This document shows positions 1 through 7,938 of a stretch of 38,135 nucleotides of DNA, piece after piece. This stretch comes from Verrucomicrobiaceae bacterium. GTDB taxonomy: Bacteria; Verrucomicrobiota; Verrucomicrobiia; Verrucomicrobiales; Akkermansiaceae. Under the pieces are notes generated by a model. It was given only the letters and a program-made list of their open reading frames with translations. It did not search any database and was not told the DNA's origin. The stretch covers positions 1 to 38,135 of the forward strand of contig JAIXPW010000080.1 in the NCBI GenBank assembly GCA_027485995.1, read 5' to 3'. The position numbers and the translations under genes were made by a program. Numbering within the stretch: position 1 is the first letter of the stretch; the number at the start of each line of letters is the position of its first letter.

Positions 1-489
1 GACATCAAGACCCAGTCCGCCAGCCTCACCGAGCAGTTCGAGACCGTGCGCGAGGACAAGGTGCTCCCCGGCACCACCGTGCCCCTGCGGTCGGAAACCC
101 GGAAGTCGATCGGCTTTCGCGCCATCCAGGTGGTGTCGGTGAGTTCGTCAAACGTCCCGCAGATTGAGAAGGCGTCGCGTGAGATCACCTCGCTGCTGGA
201 GCAGGGCGTGTTCGTCACCTCGAATGAGCCGAGTTATTACTACACCCGTCTCGGCGAGCTGAAGCTGGAGATGCTGGCAGAGGCCGCCAAGGACGCCCGC
301 AACCGCGCCGAGAACATCCTGCGCTCGGCTGGAAACACCGGCATCGGAGCGCTCGTGGATTCGTCGATGGGCATCATCAACATCAACCCGGCGAACTCCA
401 CCGAGACCTCGACCGAGGGCAACAACGACACCTCATCCTACGAGAAGGACATCATCACCATCGTCCGCGCCGAGTACAAGGTGAACTGA
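1..489 (+). CDS. SIMPL domain-containing protein, 5' partial
   Basis: The frame is open from the first base, so the gene starts before the window and only the C-terminal 162 residues are seen. The segment around YYYTRLGELKLEML, followed by a helix rich in A, R and E (AKDARNRAENIL) and a C-terminal strand ending IITIVRAEYKVN, fits the SIMPL family (DUF541), periplasmic or exported proteins of poorly defined role that form beta-rich oligomers. A GTG at 46 could be read as a start but would cut the domain, so I treat the gene as partial. The next gene begins 36 bp downstream on the same strand. The family call is by motif pattern; the function in this organism is unknown. Confidence 0.75.
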   Translation, partial: DIKTQSASLTEQFETVREDKVLPGTTVPLRSETRKSIGFRAIQVVSVSSSNVPQIEKASREITSLLEQGVFVTSNEPSYYYTRLGELKLEMLAEAAKDARNRAENILRSAGNTGIGALVDSSMGIININPANSTETSTEGNNDTSSYEKDIITIVRAEYKVN

Positions 490-525
490 TGGGTCACCCG
501 TAGCTTTCACCTGCCAAACCCGTTC

Positions 526-1227
526 ATGAAAAGGTTCGCCAGGCCACTCGCTCACGATGCCCGGCCGTCTGTCGGCCTGCCCTGGAAAATCAGGATTCCA
601 GCGCTCGACGAGGCCGTGGCGGCGATCCTGATGTTCGGAATTGGGTTCTCTCCCATCACGGCTCTTGCCTTGTCGCTGATGGGGATTTTCACCCTTCCCG
701 TGGCCTCGCTCCTCCTGGTCATTCCGGCGCTCGGCATCGCCACGGCGTTGAGTTGCCATCGCCCCTGTCATGGCAGGCTGATGCTCCGTGGCTACCTCAT
801 GGGCATCATCGCCGTCACCTGTTATGACTGCGTCCGCATTCCCTTCATCCACGCCGGATGGATGGACGATTTCATTCCCAAGATCGGCGGCATGCTGGTC
901 GGGGATGGTCAGCCTCACCCGGCCCTCGGTTATCTGTGGCGATATCTCGGAAATGGTGGTGGAATGGGCATGGCATTTGTTTGCGTCTTTGCTTTTCTGA
1001 AACCACCGCGCATCACGCCCCGTGTGACGAAATGCATCGCGCTTGGCTTTGGCTGTTTCGTGTGGGCCTGTCTCATCCTCACCCTCCACATTTCTCCGCG
1101 GGGTGAGGAGATGATGTTTGTGATCACCCCCACCAGCCTGCTGCTGAGCTGGATCGGGCATCTCGTCTTCGGTTACACGCTCGGGTGTCTCGTGAACAAT
1201 CGGGCAGAATGGAGTCCACAGGCGTGA
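526..1227 (+). CDS. Hypothetical polytopic membrane protein
   Basis: A 233-residue protein with about five or six hydrophobic segments (roughly residues 24-45, 47-75, 88-107, 140-165, 176-195 and 205-225) and a short basic N-terminus. I do not recognise the family. Glycine-rich loops (GGMLVGDG, GNGGGMGM) sit between the membrane segments. No clear Shine-Dalgarno sequence precedes the ATG. A long ORF on the opposite strand (433-1272) is low-complexity in charged residues and has no recognisable domain, so the plus-strand membrane protein is the better model. Confidence 0.6.
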   Translation: MKRFARPLAHDARPSVGLPWKIRIPALDEAVAAILMFGIGFSPITALALSLMGIFTLPVASLLLVIPALGIATALSCHRPCHGRLMLRGYLMGIIAVTCYDCVRIPFIHAGWMDDFIPKIGGMLVGDGQPHPALGYLWRYLGNGGGMGMAFVCVFAFLKPPRITPRVTKCIALGFGCFVWACLILTLHISPRGEEMMFVITPTSLLLSWIGHLVFGYTLGCLVNNRAEWSPQA

Positions 1228-1602
1228 ACAGACTCCCTTCTTCTGCCCTTGGAGGTCACTGGACAAATTCATCTCGCGCGGATTGAAGTCGCTGGGCGTT
1301 CCGTCACGTGGGATGGCCGGCGCTTTTCCGGAGAAGAAGGCTGTCTGTTAGGAAATTCAAGTGTTCGGACTTTCCTTGCAGCATGAAGCCCCCGACTGAG
1401 ACACTCGTGACACGCAATTCCATCCAAGGCCCTGCAGCCGCCGGGCTCTGAGGCAGTAGGCCGCTAGGCCCAGGCCTTTCGGAAGCAGGTGGCCGCTTGC
1501 GACGAGTTCCCGGAGGCGGCTCCAGCGACGATCGGGTCGGGCAGTGGATTCGTCTTCACGGGAAAGCACACTCTTGGTTTTATCCATTGATTCATTCGTC
1601 GC
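1228..1602. other. Non-coding stretch, no supported gene
   Basis: This 375-bp gap lies between two plus-strand genes. It holds one copy of the dispersed word CTGTTAG (1345-1351). A 76-codon ORF on the minus strand (1357-1587) has no ribosome-binding site or recognisable domain. The segment near 1446-1470 (GGGCTCTGAGGCAGTAGG) loosely resembles one near 2502-2520 (GCGCTCCGAGGTAGTAAG), so both gaps might carry decayed copies of one repeat; this is weak. Confidence 0.4.
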
Positions 1603-2445
1603 ATGAAACCCAAGCACTCCATCCTCGCTGCTGTGTTGATTTGCATCCTGGCGTGCTGCTGTTGGTTTGGCTGGCGCAAGGGTGACCCCAAGGCCGGCGC
1701 AGGCCTTGAATCTAGCAGGGACTTGTCGGCCGGGTCTGCGAACAGCGTCGAGGACAAGGACGGCTCCCGGACTCGGCGGATTCGCCCGGCGGATCTGAGC
1801 GCCTACAAGCGTGTCTTGTGGGATCCTGAGGCGATCGCCGCCATGGACTACAATGCCCGGCTGCGCTTGCTGGAGGAGATTGGCAAACTCGGCAATTCCA
1901 GTGAACGGGAGAAGGGCTGGGCAGCCTTGTTGCATCTCATCGCGAGCCTGGATCCGGATCAGGCCATCGAACTGGCCCACAAGCTTCCCCCGGGCGGACA
2001 CGAGGAGGTGGCCAGGTGGGTCGGGATGCCGCTGATGCACACCCAACCGGCCAAAGCCGCCGCGTTCATGATCGACATGGCCGATCCCAAGGACCTCGGC
2101 AGCACCTACACGGACATTGCAAGCACCTGGGTGGACCGGGATGCGAAGGCGGCCGGGGAATGGCTCCGCACCCTGCCGAAGTGCCCGGATCTGGATCGGG
2201 CCAGCCGGGCCTACTCCGTCAAGGTCTCCGATCAAGACCCGGCCGGAGCCATGGAATGGGCCGCCTCCATCGGCAATGAAAGCCTGCGCGCCGAGTCGCT
2301 CATGGTCGTCTATCAGACGTGGAAAAAGGAGGATCCTGCCGCCGCCGCTGCCGCTCTCGAGGCGGTCGGACTCACGATGGACCAACTCAAGGCCGACCTT
2401 GAAAAGCCAAGGCCCAAGTCGACCCATGGCGATGATGACGATTGA
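1603..2445 (+). CDS. Exported helical-repeat protein, function unknown
   Basis: A 280-residue protein with a basic start and hydrophobic segment (residues about 7-24, ending CCCWFGW) that is either a membrane anchor or signal peptide. From residue about 116 it contains five related helical units with a period of 31-32 residues: LDPDQAIELAHKLP (about 116), TQPAKAAAFMIDMA (147), DRDAKAAGEWLRTLP (178), DQDPAGAMEWAASIG (210) and KEDPAAAAAALEAVG (242). The DPxxAxxW-like pattern resembles TPR/Sel1-style helical repeats that I associate with Verrucomicrobia and Planctomycetes. The C-terminus is acidic (DDDD). A protein-binding scaffold at the envelope is an inference only. Confidence 0.65.
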   Translation: MKPKHSILAAVLICILACCCWFGWRKGDPKAGAGLESSRDLSAGSANSVEDKDGSRTRRIRPADLSAYKRVLWDPEAIAAMDYNARLRLLEEIGKLGNSSEREKGWAALLHLIASLDPDQAIELAHKLPPGGHEEVARWVGMPLMHTQPAKAAAFMIDMADPKDLGSTYTDIASTWVDRDAKAAGEWLRTLPKCPDLDRASRAYSVKVSDQDPAGAMEWAASIGNESLRAESLMVVYQTWKKEDPAAAAAALEAVGLTMDQLKADLEKPRPKSTHGDDDD

Positions 2446-2931
2446 TCCCACATCAGGTGAAGCTCTCCAGTGAGACCGTCGGGACATGCACCTTGTTCCA
2501 CCGCGCTCCGAGGTAGTAAGCCCCGCTCGAGGTCCTCCACGCAGCCAGCCTGAAAGAGGTCCGACCGCGCCGCTGTGCCGATCAACATGAAGCGCTCGGA
2601 CGATGCGGGCACGACAAGAAGGAAGGGGAGTTGTGATGAGACAGGCTTGCGCAGAAGGGCCCGGTGGGGATCGGCGCGAAGGTGCGCGGAGGGTCGGCCG
2701 TTTCCCGCAAAGGACTGCGAGAACTCGGGAGAATCTCCAATCCTTCCAAACAGGGGAACGTGGCCTCGTTGCCAACCAGGTCCATCTTGTTCAAAAACAT
2801 CTTTTGCATTTCAATTGCATCAAGGCTGGACCACTTGGCAGGAATCAGCTAGGAGAACTCCCGCCGAAGCTGCTTTCAGGATCGATTGTTGAAAGGGCTC
2901 CTGGTGAATCTGGCCCCGTAGTTCTCCTCCC
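2446..2931. other. Non-coding stretch upstream of the metal-uptake genes
   Basis: A 486-bp gap. ORFs here on both strands have no domains, no ribosome-binding sites and inconsistent composition. Its 3' half becomes AT-richer (about 2780-2830) and contains an imperfect palindrome at 2805-2819 that could be the control site of the following genes. I see no RNA gene. Confidence 0.4.
2805..2819. promoter_or_regulatory. Possible Fur/Zur-type operator (15-bp imperfect palindrome)
   Basis: The sequence TGCATTTCAATTGCA reads almost the same on both strands: TGCA arms and inner TT/AA match, with only the central base and two positions breaking symmetry. The 7-1-7 layout is that of Fur-family operators. 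It lies in an AT-rich patch about 110 bp before a small His/Cys-rich exported protein and a ZnuD-like TonB receptor, a place where Zur or Fur control would be expected. No regulator gene is in the window; the link is inferred. Confidence 0.35.
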
Positions 2932-3252
2932 ATGGCGCTTTCCACACCCATCAAACGATTCTGGGCCCTCACGGCCCTGGTCGTGTTGGTGCAGTTGCTG
3001 GTGGTGCAGGCCATGGCTGCCAGTGGGGCGTTTCACAAGTGCCTCCACGATGAGGCCGCCGATCAGGGTCACGAGTGCGCGGTCACCCTGATGCTCCAGG
3101 GCGGCTACGACACCGTCACGCCGGAAGTGATTCCGGTCACCATCGACACGGAGCCGCCATCGGCTCCCCCGGTTGTCTCCATTTCCGCTGACTCCACTCC
3201 AGGCCATCTGGTCGGAGGAGTCCTGGCGCATGCACCTCCGCGAGGGCCGTAA
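2932..3252 (+). CDS. Small exported His/Cys-rich protein beside TonB receptor
   Basis: A 106-residue protein with a hydrophobic N-terminal signal segment (residues about 10-30, ending VVQAMAA) followed by a compact metal-ligand-like cluster: H35, C37, H39, H47 and C49 (FHKCLHD ... GHECAV). The rest is Pro/Val-rich and looks unstructured. It sits 110 bp upstream of the ZnuD-like receptor on the same strand. The cluster suggests metal binding in the periplasm or at the membrane, perhaps handing zinc or another metal to the uptake system; this is inference from residues and context. I cannot name the family with confidence. Confidence 0.6.
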   Translation: MALSTPIKRFWALTALVVLVQLLVVQAMAASGAFHKCLHDEAADQGHECAVTLMLQGGYDTVTPEVIPVTIDTEPPSAPPVVSISADSTPGHLVGGVLAHAPPRGP

Positions 3253-3362
3253 GTACGGTCGGACCCTCGCGAGATGTTTGAGCGGCAGCACGACGCCTTG
3301 GCGGCGCGTGCCGTGATGCCGCGTTTTCCTGAATTGGCGCCGCCTCCTTTCAAACCGTACTC

Positions 3363-5474
3363 ATGAATCCCATTTCCCGTTCCATCGTCGGGGGCCTCGG
3401 CCTCCTTGCCTCCATGGCCCCGCTTTCCTTAGCTGAAGAAAGCGCTGCTCCCAAGAAACCCAAGCCGGACGAAACCCAGGCACCCGAGACCACCAACTCG
3501 CTCGACGAGGTGATGGTGACCGCCAACCGCTTCGACCTAACCCTTTTCCAACAGGTCCAGCCCGCGACCGTCCTGAAGGGCAGGGATCTCCAGCTCAAAC
3601 TCCAGCCGACCCTCGGGGAAACCCTCAACCACGAACCCGGCGTCAGCTCCACGTCCTTCGGTCCCGGTGCCAGCCGACCAGTCGTCCGCGGCCTCGGCGA
3701 TGACCGCGTGCGCATCCTTCAAAACGGCACCTCGGTGATCGATGTCTCGAATGTCAGCCCCGATCACGCCGTCGCCACCGACCCGCTGACCATCCGCTCC
3801 GTCGAGGTCGTGCGCGGCCCCGCCACCCTGCTCTACGGCCCGAACACCATCGGCGGCGTGGTCAATGTGATCGACGACCGCATCCCGCAGGAGCGCTTCG
3901 AGGGGCAGTATCCCTCGGGGAAATTTGAAACCAGTGTCGGCTCCGTCGACGACCTGTTTTCCCAATCCGGCGCCCTCACCTGGGGGGCCGGACCGATCGT
4001 GTTCCACCTCGATGGGTTCAACCGCAGCACCGAGAATCTGGACATCCCCGGCTTTGCCCGCTCCGCCGCCCTGCGTGCCACCACGCCGCTGCCCCCTGGC
4101 ACGCCCGAGCCGTACGGTTTCATCCCCAACAGCGCCACCGACTCCAAGGGCGCCGGCCTCGGCGGATCCTACATCTGGGACGGCGGCTTCTTCGGGCTTT
4201 CCTTCTCCGGGGTCGATTCCAACTACGGCACGGTCGGCGAACCGGACGTCACCATCGACCTCCGCCAGCGCCGCTGGGATCTGCGCGGGGCCTTTTACAA
4301 TCCCGCCCCCTGGATCAAGGAGATCAACTACAAGCTCGGCTACTCCGACTACGATCACACTGAGTTCGAGGCCACCACGCCCGGCACCCAGTTCCTGATC
4401 GAGGGCTTCAACGGCCGGATCGAACTCCTCCATGAAAAAATCGGGCCGCTGGAAGGCGCGTTCGGAGTCGAGTCCCAGGCCAGCGAGTTCTCCGCCCTCG
4501 GCGCGGAGGCCTTCCTGCCGTCGGTGGAAACCCGGACGAACTCGCTGTTCTTCTTCGAGGAAATCCCCCTCGACCAGATCCGCCTCCAGTTCGGAGCCCG
4601 CTACGATCACCAGACCGGCGAAACCCAGTTCAGCCCCGGCTTCGGCCCCGGCCTTGAGCGCGGATTCGATGCCTTCAGCACCTCCGCCGGCATCGTTTAC
4701 AACCCCGTCGAGGACTACGCCATCGCGCTTTCCCTCGCCTACACCCAGCGTCCGCCGACCTACGTCGAGCTCTTTGCCAACGGCCCCCACGTCGCCACCG
4801 GCATCTTCGAGATCGGAGACCCCAACCTCGGCACCGAGGACTCGATCTCGCTTGATTTTTCCCTCCGGAAAAAATCCGGCCGCGTCACCGGCAGCGTCAG
4901 CGGATTCTACTACCACTTCAACGACTTCGTCAGCGCCCAGCCCACCGGAGCCGTGGACCCGGTCGATCTCCTGCCGGTCTTCGCCTACCAGGCCATCGGC
5001 GCGGATTTCTACGGCGGGGAAATCGAGACCACCTTCCACCTGCTCGCACCCGTCGAGGCCCCGGCGGCTGGCGATACCACTACCTCGACCCGCGATCAGC
5101 GCCTCGACCTCATCCTCCGCGCCGACTACGTCCACGCCGAGGACCGGAAAACCGGCGAGCCCGTCCCGCGCATCCCCCCGTTCCGCGCGAGCGCCGCGCT
5201 CGACTACTCCAAGGGCCCCTTCAGCGCCCGGCTCGAAGGCCAGTACGCCGCCAGCCAGGACCGCCATGCCAACTACGAGCTCGCCACCGATGGCTATTTC
5301 CTCGTCAACGCCAGCATCAGCTATGACCTGAAACTCGGCGGCTTCGACACCACCCTCTATCTCCGGTGCAACAACCTCACCAACGAGGAAGCCCGCCAGA
5401 GCACCTCCTTCCTGAAGGACATCGCCCCCATGGCCGGACGAGGCGTCATCGCCGGACTCCGCACGGAATTCTGA
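3363..5474 (+). CDS. TonB-dependent outer-membrane receptor, ZnuD-like
   Basis: A 703-residue protein with a signal peptide (about 1-24), a TonB-box-like segment (LDEVMVTA, 47-54), a plug domain and a long beta-barrel ending in phenylalanine (GLRTEF), as in outer-membrane proteins. In the plug, DHAVATDPL (134-142) followed by VEVVRGPATLLYG (147-159) and NTIGGVVNVID matches the ZnuD-type subgroup that imports zinc or, in some species, haem. The late barrel motif LYLRCNNLTNEEAR is typical of the superfamily. I do not see the His-rich extracellular loop of Neisseria ZnuD, so the substrate is open. The upstream small His/Cys protein and possible operator support metal uptake. A GC-rich hairpin follows the stop. 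Confidence 0.88.
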   Translation: MNPISRSIVGGLGLLASMAPLSLAEESAAPKKPKPDETQAPETTNSLDEVMVTANRFDLTLFQQVQPATVLKGRDLQLKLQPTLGETLNHEPGVSSTSFGPGASRPVVRGLGDDRVRILQNGTSVIDVSNVSPDHAVATDPLTIRSVEVVRGPATLLYGPNTIGGVVNVIDDRIPQERFEGQYPSGKFETSVGSVDDLFSQSGALTWGAGPIVFHLDGFNRSTENLDIPGFARSAALRATTPLPPGTPEPYGFIPNSATDSKGAGLGGSYIWDGGFFGLSFSGVDSNYGTVGEPDVTIDLRQRRWDLRGAFYNPAPWIKEINYKLGYSDYDHTEFEATTPGTQFLIEGFNGRIELLHEKIGPLEGAFGVESQASEFSALGAEAFLPSVETRTNSLFFFEEIPLDQIRLQFGARYDHQTGETQFSPGFGPGLERGFDAFSTSAGIVYNPVEDYAIALSLAYTQRPPTYVELFANGPHVATGIFEIGDPNLGTEDSISLDFSLRKKSGRVTGSVSGFYYHFNDFVSAQPTGAVDPVDLLPVFAYQAIGADFYGGEIETTFHLLAPVEAPAAGDTTTSTRDQRLDLILRADYVHAEDRKTGEPVPRIPPFRASAALDYSKGPFSARLEGQYAASQDRHANYELATDGYFLVNASISYDLKLGGFDTTLYLRCNNLTNEEARQSTSFLKDIAPMAGRGVIAGLRTEF

Positions 5475-5482
5475 TCGCCAGA

Positions 5483-5512
5483 CGGGCCGGTCCGCTTCCC
5501 CGGATCGGCCCG
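5483..5512 (+). terminator. Terminator-like hairpin after the TonB receptor
   Basis: CGGGCCGGTCCG (5483-5494) pairs with CGGATCGGCCCG (5501-5512) across a 6-nt loop, with one mismatch. It begins 9 bp after the receptor stop codon and is followed by a pyrimidine run (CTTTCCCCC) rather than a true T-tract, so it may act as a weak intrinsic terminator or a transcript-stabilising hairpin. Confidence 0.5.
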
Positions 5513-5597
5513 CTTTCCCCCAATTCCTGAGATTCCCGGACGCTGGACGAAAAAAACAGTCGCCATCGGGTGGCGGGTCGGTTGCGATTGCCCGACC

Positions 5598-6371
5598 ATG
5601 ATCCATCCCACCGCGATCATTTCCCCGGACGCGATCCTCGGCGACAACGTCAGGATCGGGCCGTTCTGTGTCGTCGGCGCGGGAGTCGAGCTCGGCGATG
5701 ACTGCGTGCTGCACTCGCACGTCGTCATCGATGGGCCGACGAAGATCGGAGCTGCCAACGAGTTCTTCCCCTTTGCCGCCGTCGGCGGAAAGACCCAGGA
5801 CCTGAAGTACGAGGGCGAGCCGACCCACCTCCTCATCGGCCATCGCAACGTCTTCCGGGAAAACACCACCATCCATCGCGGCACCCACGCCCACACGCCG
5901 ACGCGCATCGGCAACGACAACCTTTTCCTCTGCTACTCGCACGTCGCCCACGACTGCCAGGTCGGCAACCACGTCATCCTTTCCAACAACGGCACCCTCG
6001 GCGGCCACGTCATCGTCGAGGACCACGCCATCGTCTCCGGCCTCACCGCCGTCCACCAGTTCTGCCGCATCGGCTGCCACTCCATCACCGGCGGCTGCTC
6101 GAAGATCATCCAGGACATCCCGCCCTACATGATCGTCGATGGAAACCCCGCCGCCACCCGCGGCCTGAACCTCGTCGGCCTCCAGCGCCGTGGATTTTCC
6201 GAAGCCTCCATCCGCGAGCTGAAGAATGCCTACAAGAAGCTCTTCCTCAAAAAGGACGCCAACTTCTCCACCGCCCTCAGCTCCCTGAAAGCCACCGTCA
6301 ACGCCCACGATGACCAGGTGAAGCATCTCATCGCCTTCATCGAAGCCTCTCCGCGTGGCGTGACGCGATAG
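5598..6371 (+). CDS. lpxA: Acyl-ACP--UDP-N-acetylglucosamine O-acyltransferase
   Basis: LpxA catalyses the first step of lipid A synthesis, moving a hydroxyacyl chain from acyl carrier protein to UDP-GlcNAc in the cytoplasm. The 257-residue protein has the usual family length. It starts with hexapeptide repeats of a left-handed beta helix (IHPTAIISPDAILGDNVRIG), contains HRGT (93-96) and the catalytic region SHVAHDCQVG, with His118 the likely counterpart of E. coli His125, and ends with the helical C-terminal domain (GFSEASIRELKNAYKKLF). It stands apart from lpxD/fabZ, which are not in the window. The gene is in codon usage typical of the surrounding GC-rich genes. Confidence 0.95.
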   Translation: MIHPTAIISPDAILGDNVRIGPFCVVGAGVELGDDCVLHSHVVIDGPTKIGAANEFFPFAAVGGKTQDLKYEGEPTHLLIGHRNVFRENTTIHRGTHAHTPTRIGNDNLFLCYSHVAHDCQVGNHVILSNNGTLGGHVIVEDHAIVSGLTAVHQFCRIGCHSITGGCSKIIQDIPPYMIVDGNPAATRGLNLVGLQRRGFSEASIRELKNAYKKLFLKKDANFSTALSSLKATVNAHDDQVKHLIAFIEASPRGVTR

Positions 6372-6471
6372 TCCCCGCTCGTAGTTCCGCTCTTCAGGGG
6401 GATTCCATCAAGATCAGCAAAACCATCCACCCAGAATTGACTGGGATAACGAGGATGATAGTCCTACATGG

Positions 6472-6849
6472 ATGAACCGGAACAAAGTGAATCGGAAAAT
6501 TGTCCATCTCGTGATGGGAGTCCTGCTTGCTCTCGCCACGACTGTCTCGGCCGAAGATGTCTGGGTTCACTTCGCGGGCGACCTCAAGAAGCCCGGAGTC
6601 TATAAGGTTTCGTCACCAGCGACCGTTCAAGAGCTAGAGAAAATCTGCGGAGGATGGACGGAGTTTGGGTCCGCGAAATCTCTCACGGTCATTCGACTCG
6701 AACGACCCTCGAACGCGACCATGAATGATCCCGGAGAACCTCAGAGCAAGATCTACAAATTCGCTGAGATCCCTCGTGAAGGGGACAAGCTGATCTTGAA
6801 GAAGGACGACATTGTCTTCATCCCGGCCAAGGGAATCCTCGGCCAGTAA
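6472..6849 (+). CDS. Small secreted single-SLBB protein
   Basis: A 125-residue protein with a signal peptide (basic start, hydrophobic 10-25, cleavage near VSA-ED). The mature part, WVHFAGDLKKPGVYKV ... LEKICGGWTEFGSAKSLTVIR ... LILKKDDIVFIPAK, matches one SLBB beta-grasp unit as found in polysaccharide export proteins (Wza type) and in ComEA-like proteins. Here the SLBB unit is the whole protein, without the poly-export domain. Composition is less GC-rich than lpxA upstream. The adjacent lipoprotein begins 45 bp downstream and may be co-transcribed. A sugar-binding or envelope role is an inference. Confidence 0.7.
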   Translation: MNRNKVNRKIVHLVMGVLLALATTVSAEDVWVHFAGDLKKPGVYKVSSPATVQELEKICGGWTEFGSAKSLTVIRLERPSNATMNDPGEPQSKIYKFAEIPREGDKLILKKDDIVFIPAKGILGQ

Positions 6850-6894
6850 CAGATGATTCAAAATCGAAAAAAGGTAGTTGATATCCACTGAAAA

Positions 6895-7422
6895 ATGAAG
6901 CTTCACCTGATCGCGTATGCCTTTGCGGCGGTGCTTTCATCAGGCTGCGACAACCATCCCAATCGCCAGGAAGACAGCATGAAGCAATCTGACGCCCACT
7001 CAGCCGGAAAGCAGTTGCAGGAGTATGCGGATTCCGTCATTGGCAAGATGCCTGGAGGAGGTCGGGTCAATGGATCTTACGCCGGCATGACTGTGGATGA
7101 AAGTGCATTCGCAGACATGTGGTATTTCTGGCAATCTTCGATCCTGAATTCCGGAGATGTCGCAAGCTATTTCTCGTGGCTCGACTCAAGGCGTTCGGAT
7201 CTTGAAGCCATTGGAGCCAAGGGCTGCTTGAAAGCGATTGAGGCACTGCGCCCTGACTACGAAAGGGCAGTTCAGGAGGGGAATGAGGCAAGCTGGCCGA
7301 AAGGAGACAAGGATTATCGTCAGCGGATCGAATCCTTGGAGGAGCCGGCGTTTGAAGATGACTGGGAGGAGTTGCTGCTCACCTTCGCACGAAGCAAGCT
7401 GGGCCAACCCAAGGCCAAATAG
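6895..7422 (+). CDS. Lipoprotein with DUF4375 (DMP19)-like domain
   Basis: A 175-residue protein with a lipoprotein signal (LSSGC, Cys18), so probably membrane-anchored in the periplasm. The body contains SSILNSGDVASYF, then LEAIGAKGCLKAIEALRP and a C-terminal EEPAFEDDWEELL, which resembles the DUF4375/DMP19 pattern in which a short N/G motif precedes an alpha-helical repeat and an acidic tail. The assignment is by eye and moderate. Such proteins usually lack known function. Lower GC than the flanking genes, like its upstream SLBB neighbour. Confidence 0.55.
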   Translation: MKLHLIAYAFAAVLSSGCDNHPNRQEDSMKQSDAHSAGKQLQEYADSVIGKMPGGGRVNGSYAGMTVDESAFADMWYFWQSSILNSGDVASYFSWLDSRRSDLEAIGAKGCLKAIEALRPDYERAVQEGNEASWPKGDKDYRQRIESLEEPAFEDDWEELLLTFARSKLGQPKAK

Positions 7423-7504
7423 AAGCGACCGAGTCGCGCCGCGCTACCCAGCGCATTCTTGAATGGCTCCAAGGGGTGGGTAAGTTATTGATATCCTAGG
7501 GGGA

Positions 7505-7548
7505 GTTGACGGATGACGGATGACGAATGTTGATTGTTGATCAAGCGA
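7505..7548. repeat. Degenerate 7-bp tandem repeat between convergent genes
   Basis: Read in sevens the sequence is TTGACGG, ATGACGG, ATGACGA, ATGTTGA, TTGTTGA, TCAAGCG: six drifting heptamers. It fills the space between the 3' end of the DUF4375-like lipoprotein gene and the 3' end of the glutaredoxin-like gene. It belongs to a set of heptamer arrays found at several gene boundaries in this window. Confidence 0.7.
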
Positions 7549-7555
7549 TCACTCC

Positions 7556-7801
7556 TCAAATCACATTCCGCTCCTTGAGGAAGGGGATCAGCTCATCGAC
7601 GCCGAAGTCCGCGAGCACCTCGCCGTCCCAGTCCATGGTCGGGGCCTTGGTCTGGCCGGACAGGGCGACCATCTCCTTCATCGCCTCCGGATTTCCTGAA
7701 ACGACCTGGGCCTTGTAGGAGATCTTCTTCTTTTCGAGGTAATCGACAACCTCGTCGCACCAGGGACAGCCGGGCTTGATGTAGAGCGTGGGAACGGACA
7801 T
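7556..7801 (-). CDS. Glutaredoxin-like protein (CPWC)
   Basis: An 81-residue single-domain thiol oxidoreductase. The redox motif CPWC is at residues 12-15 in the usual YIKPGCPWCDEV setting after the first beta strand, the cis-proline strand is KAPTMDWDG (TxxPxx-like, APT), and a final helix DELIPFLKE closes the fold. Length fits glutaredoxin/NrdH-type proteins. It reduces protein disulfides or mixed disulfides in the cytoplasm. The gene is alone on the minus strand, converging on the lipoprotein gene across a heptamer array. Confidence 0.85.
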   Translation of the reverse strand: MSVPTLYIKPGCPWCDEVVDYLEKKKISYKAQVVSGNPEAMKEMVALSGQTKAPTMDWDGEVLADFGVDELIPFLKERNVI

Positions 7802-7938
7802 GCGGGGAGTATCAGTGATCGGAGGCGGGACGCCAATGGGGAAATCAAAAGAGCTCGACCGACTTCGAAGGATCCGCTGCTTGGAAAGGGTTAAAAGTTG
7901 TAGCTTGGCATTGGTTCTAGAGACCTGTAAACAAATCC

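Noticed and set aside
1357..1587. 76-codon minus-strand ORF (MDKTKSVLSRED...)
   Set aside because: Its first half looks protein-like, but there is no ribosome-binding site, no known family, and its start region overlaps the start of the next plus-strand gene.
3537..6326. 929-codon ORF on the minus strand opposite the TonB receptor and lpxA
   Set aside because: It is made of low-complexity Gly/Val/Glu/Asp text typical of antisense frames in GC-rich genes and crosses two clear plus-strand genes.
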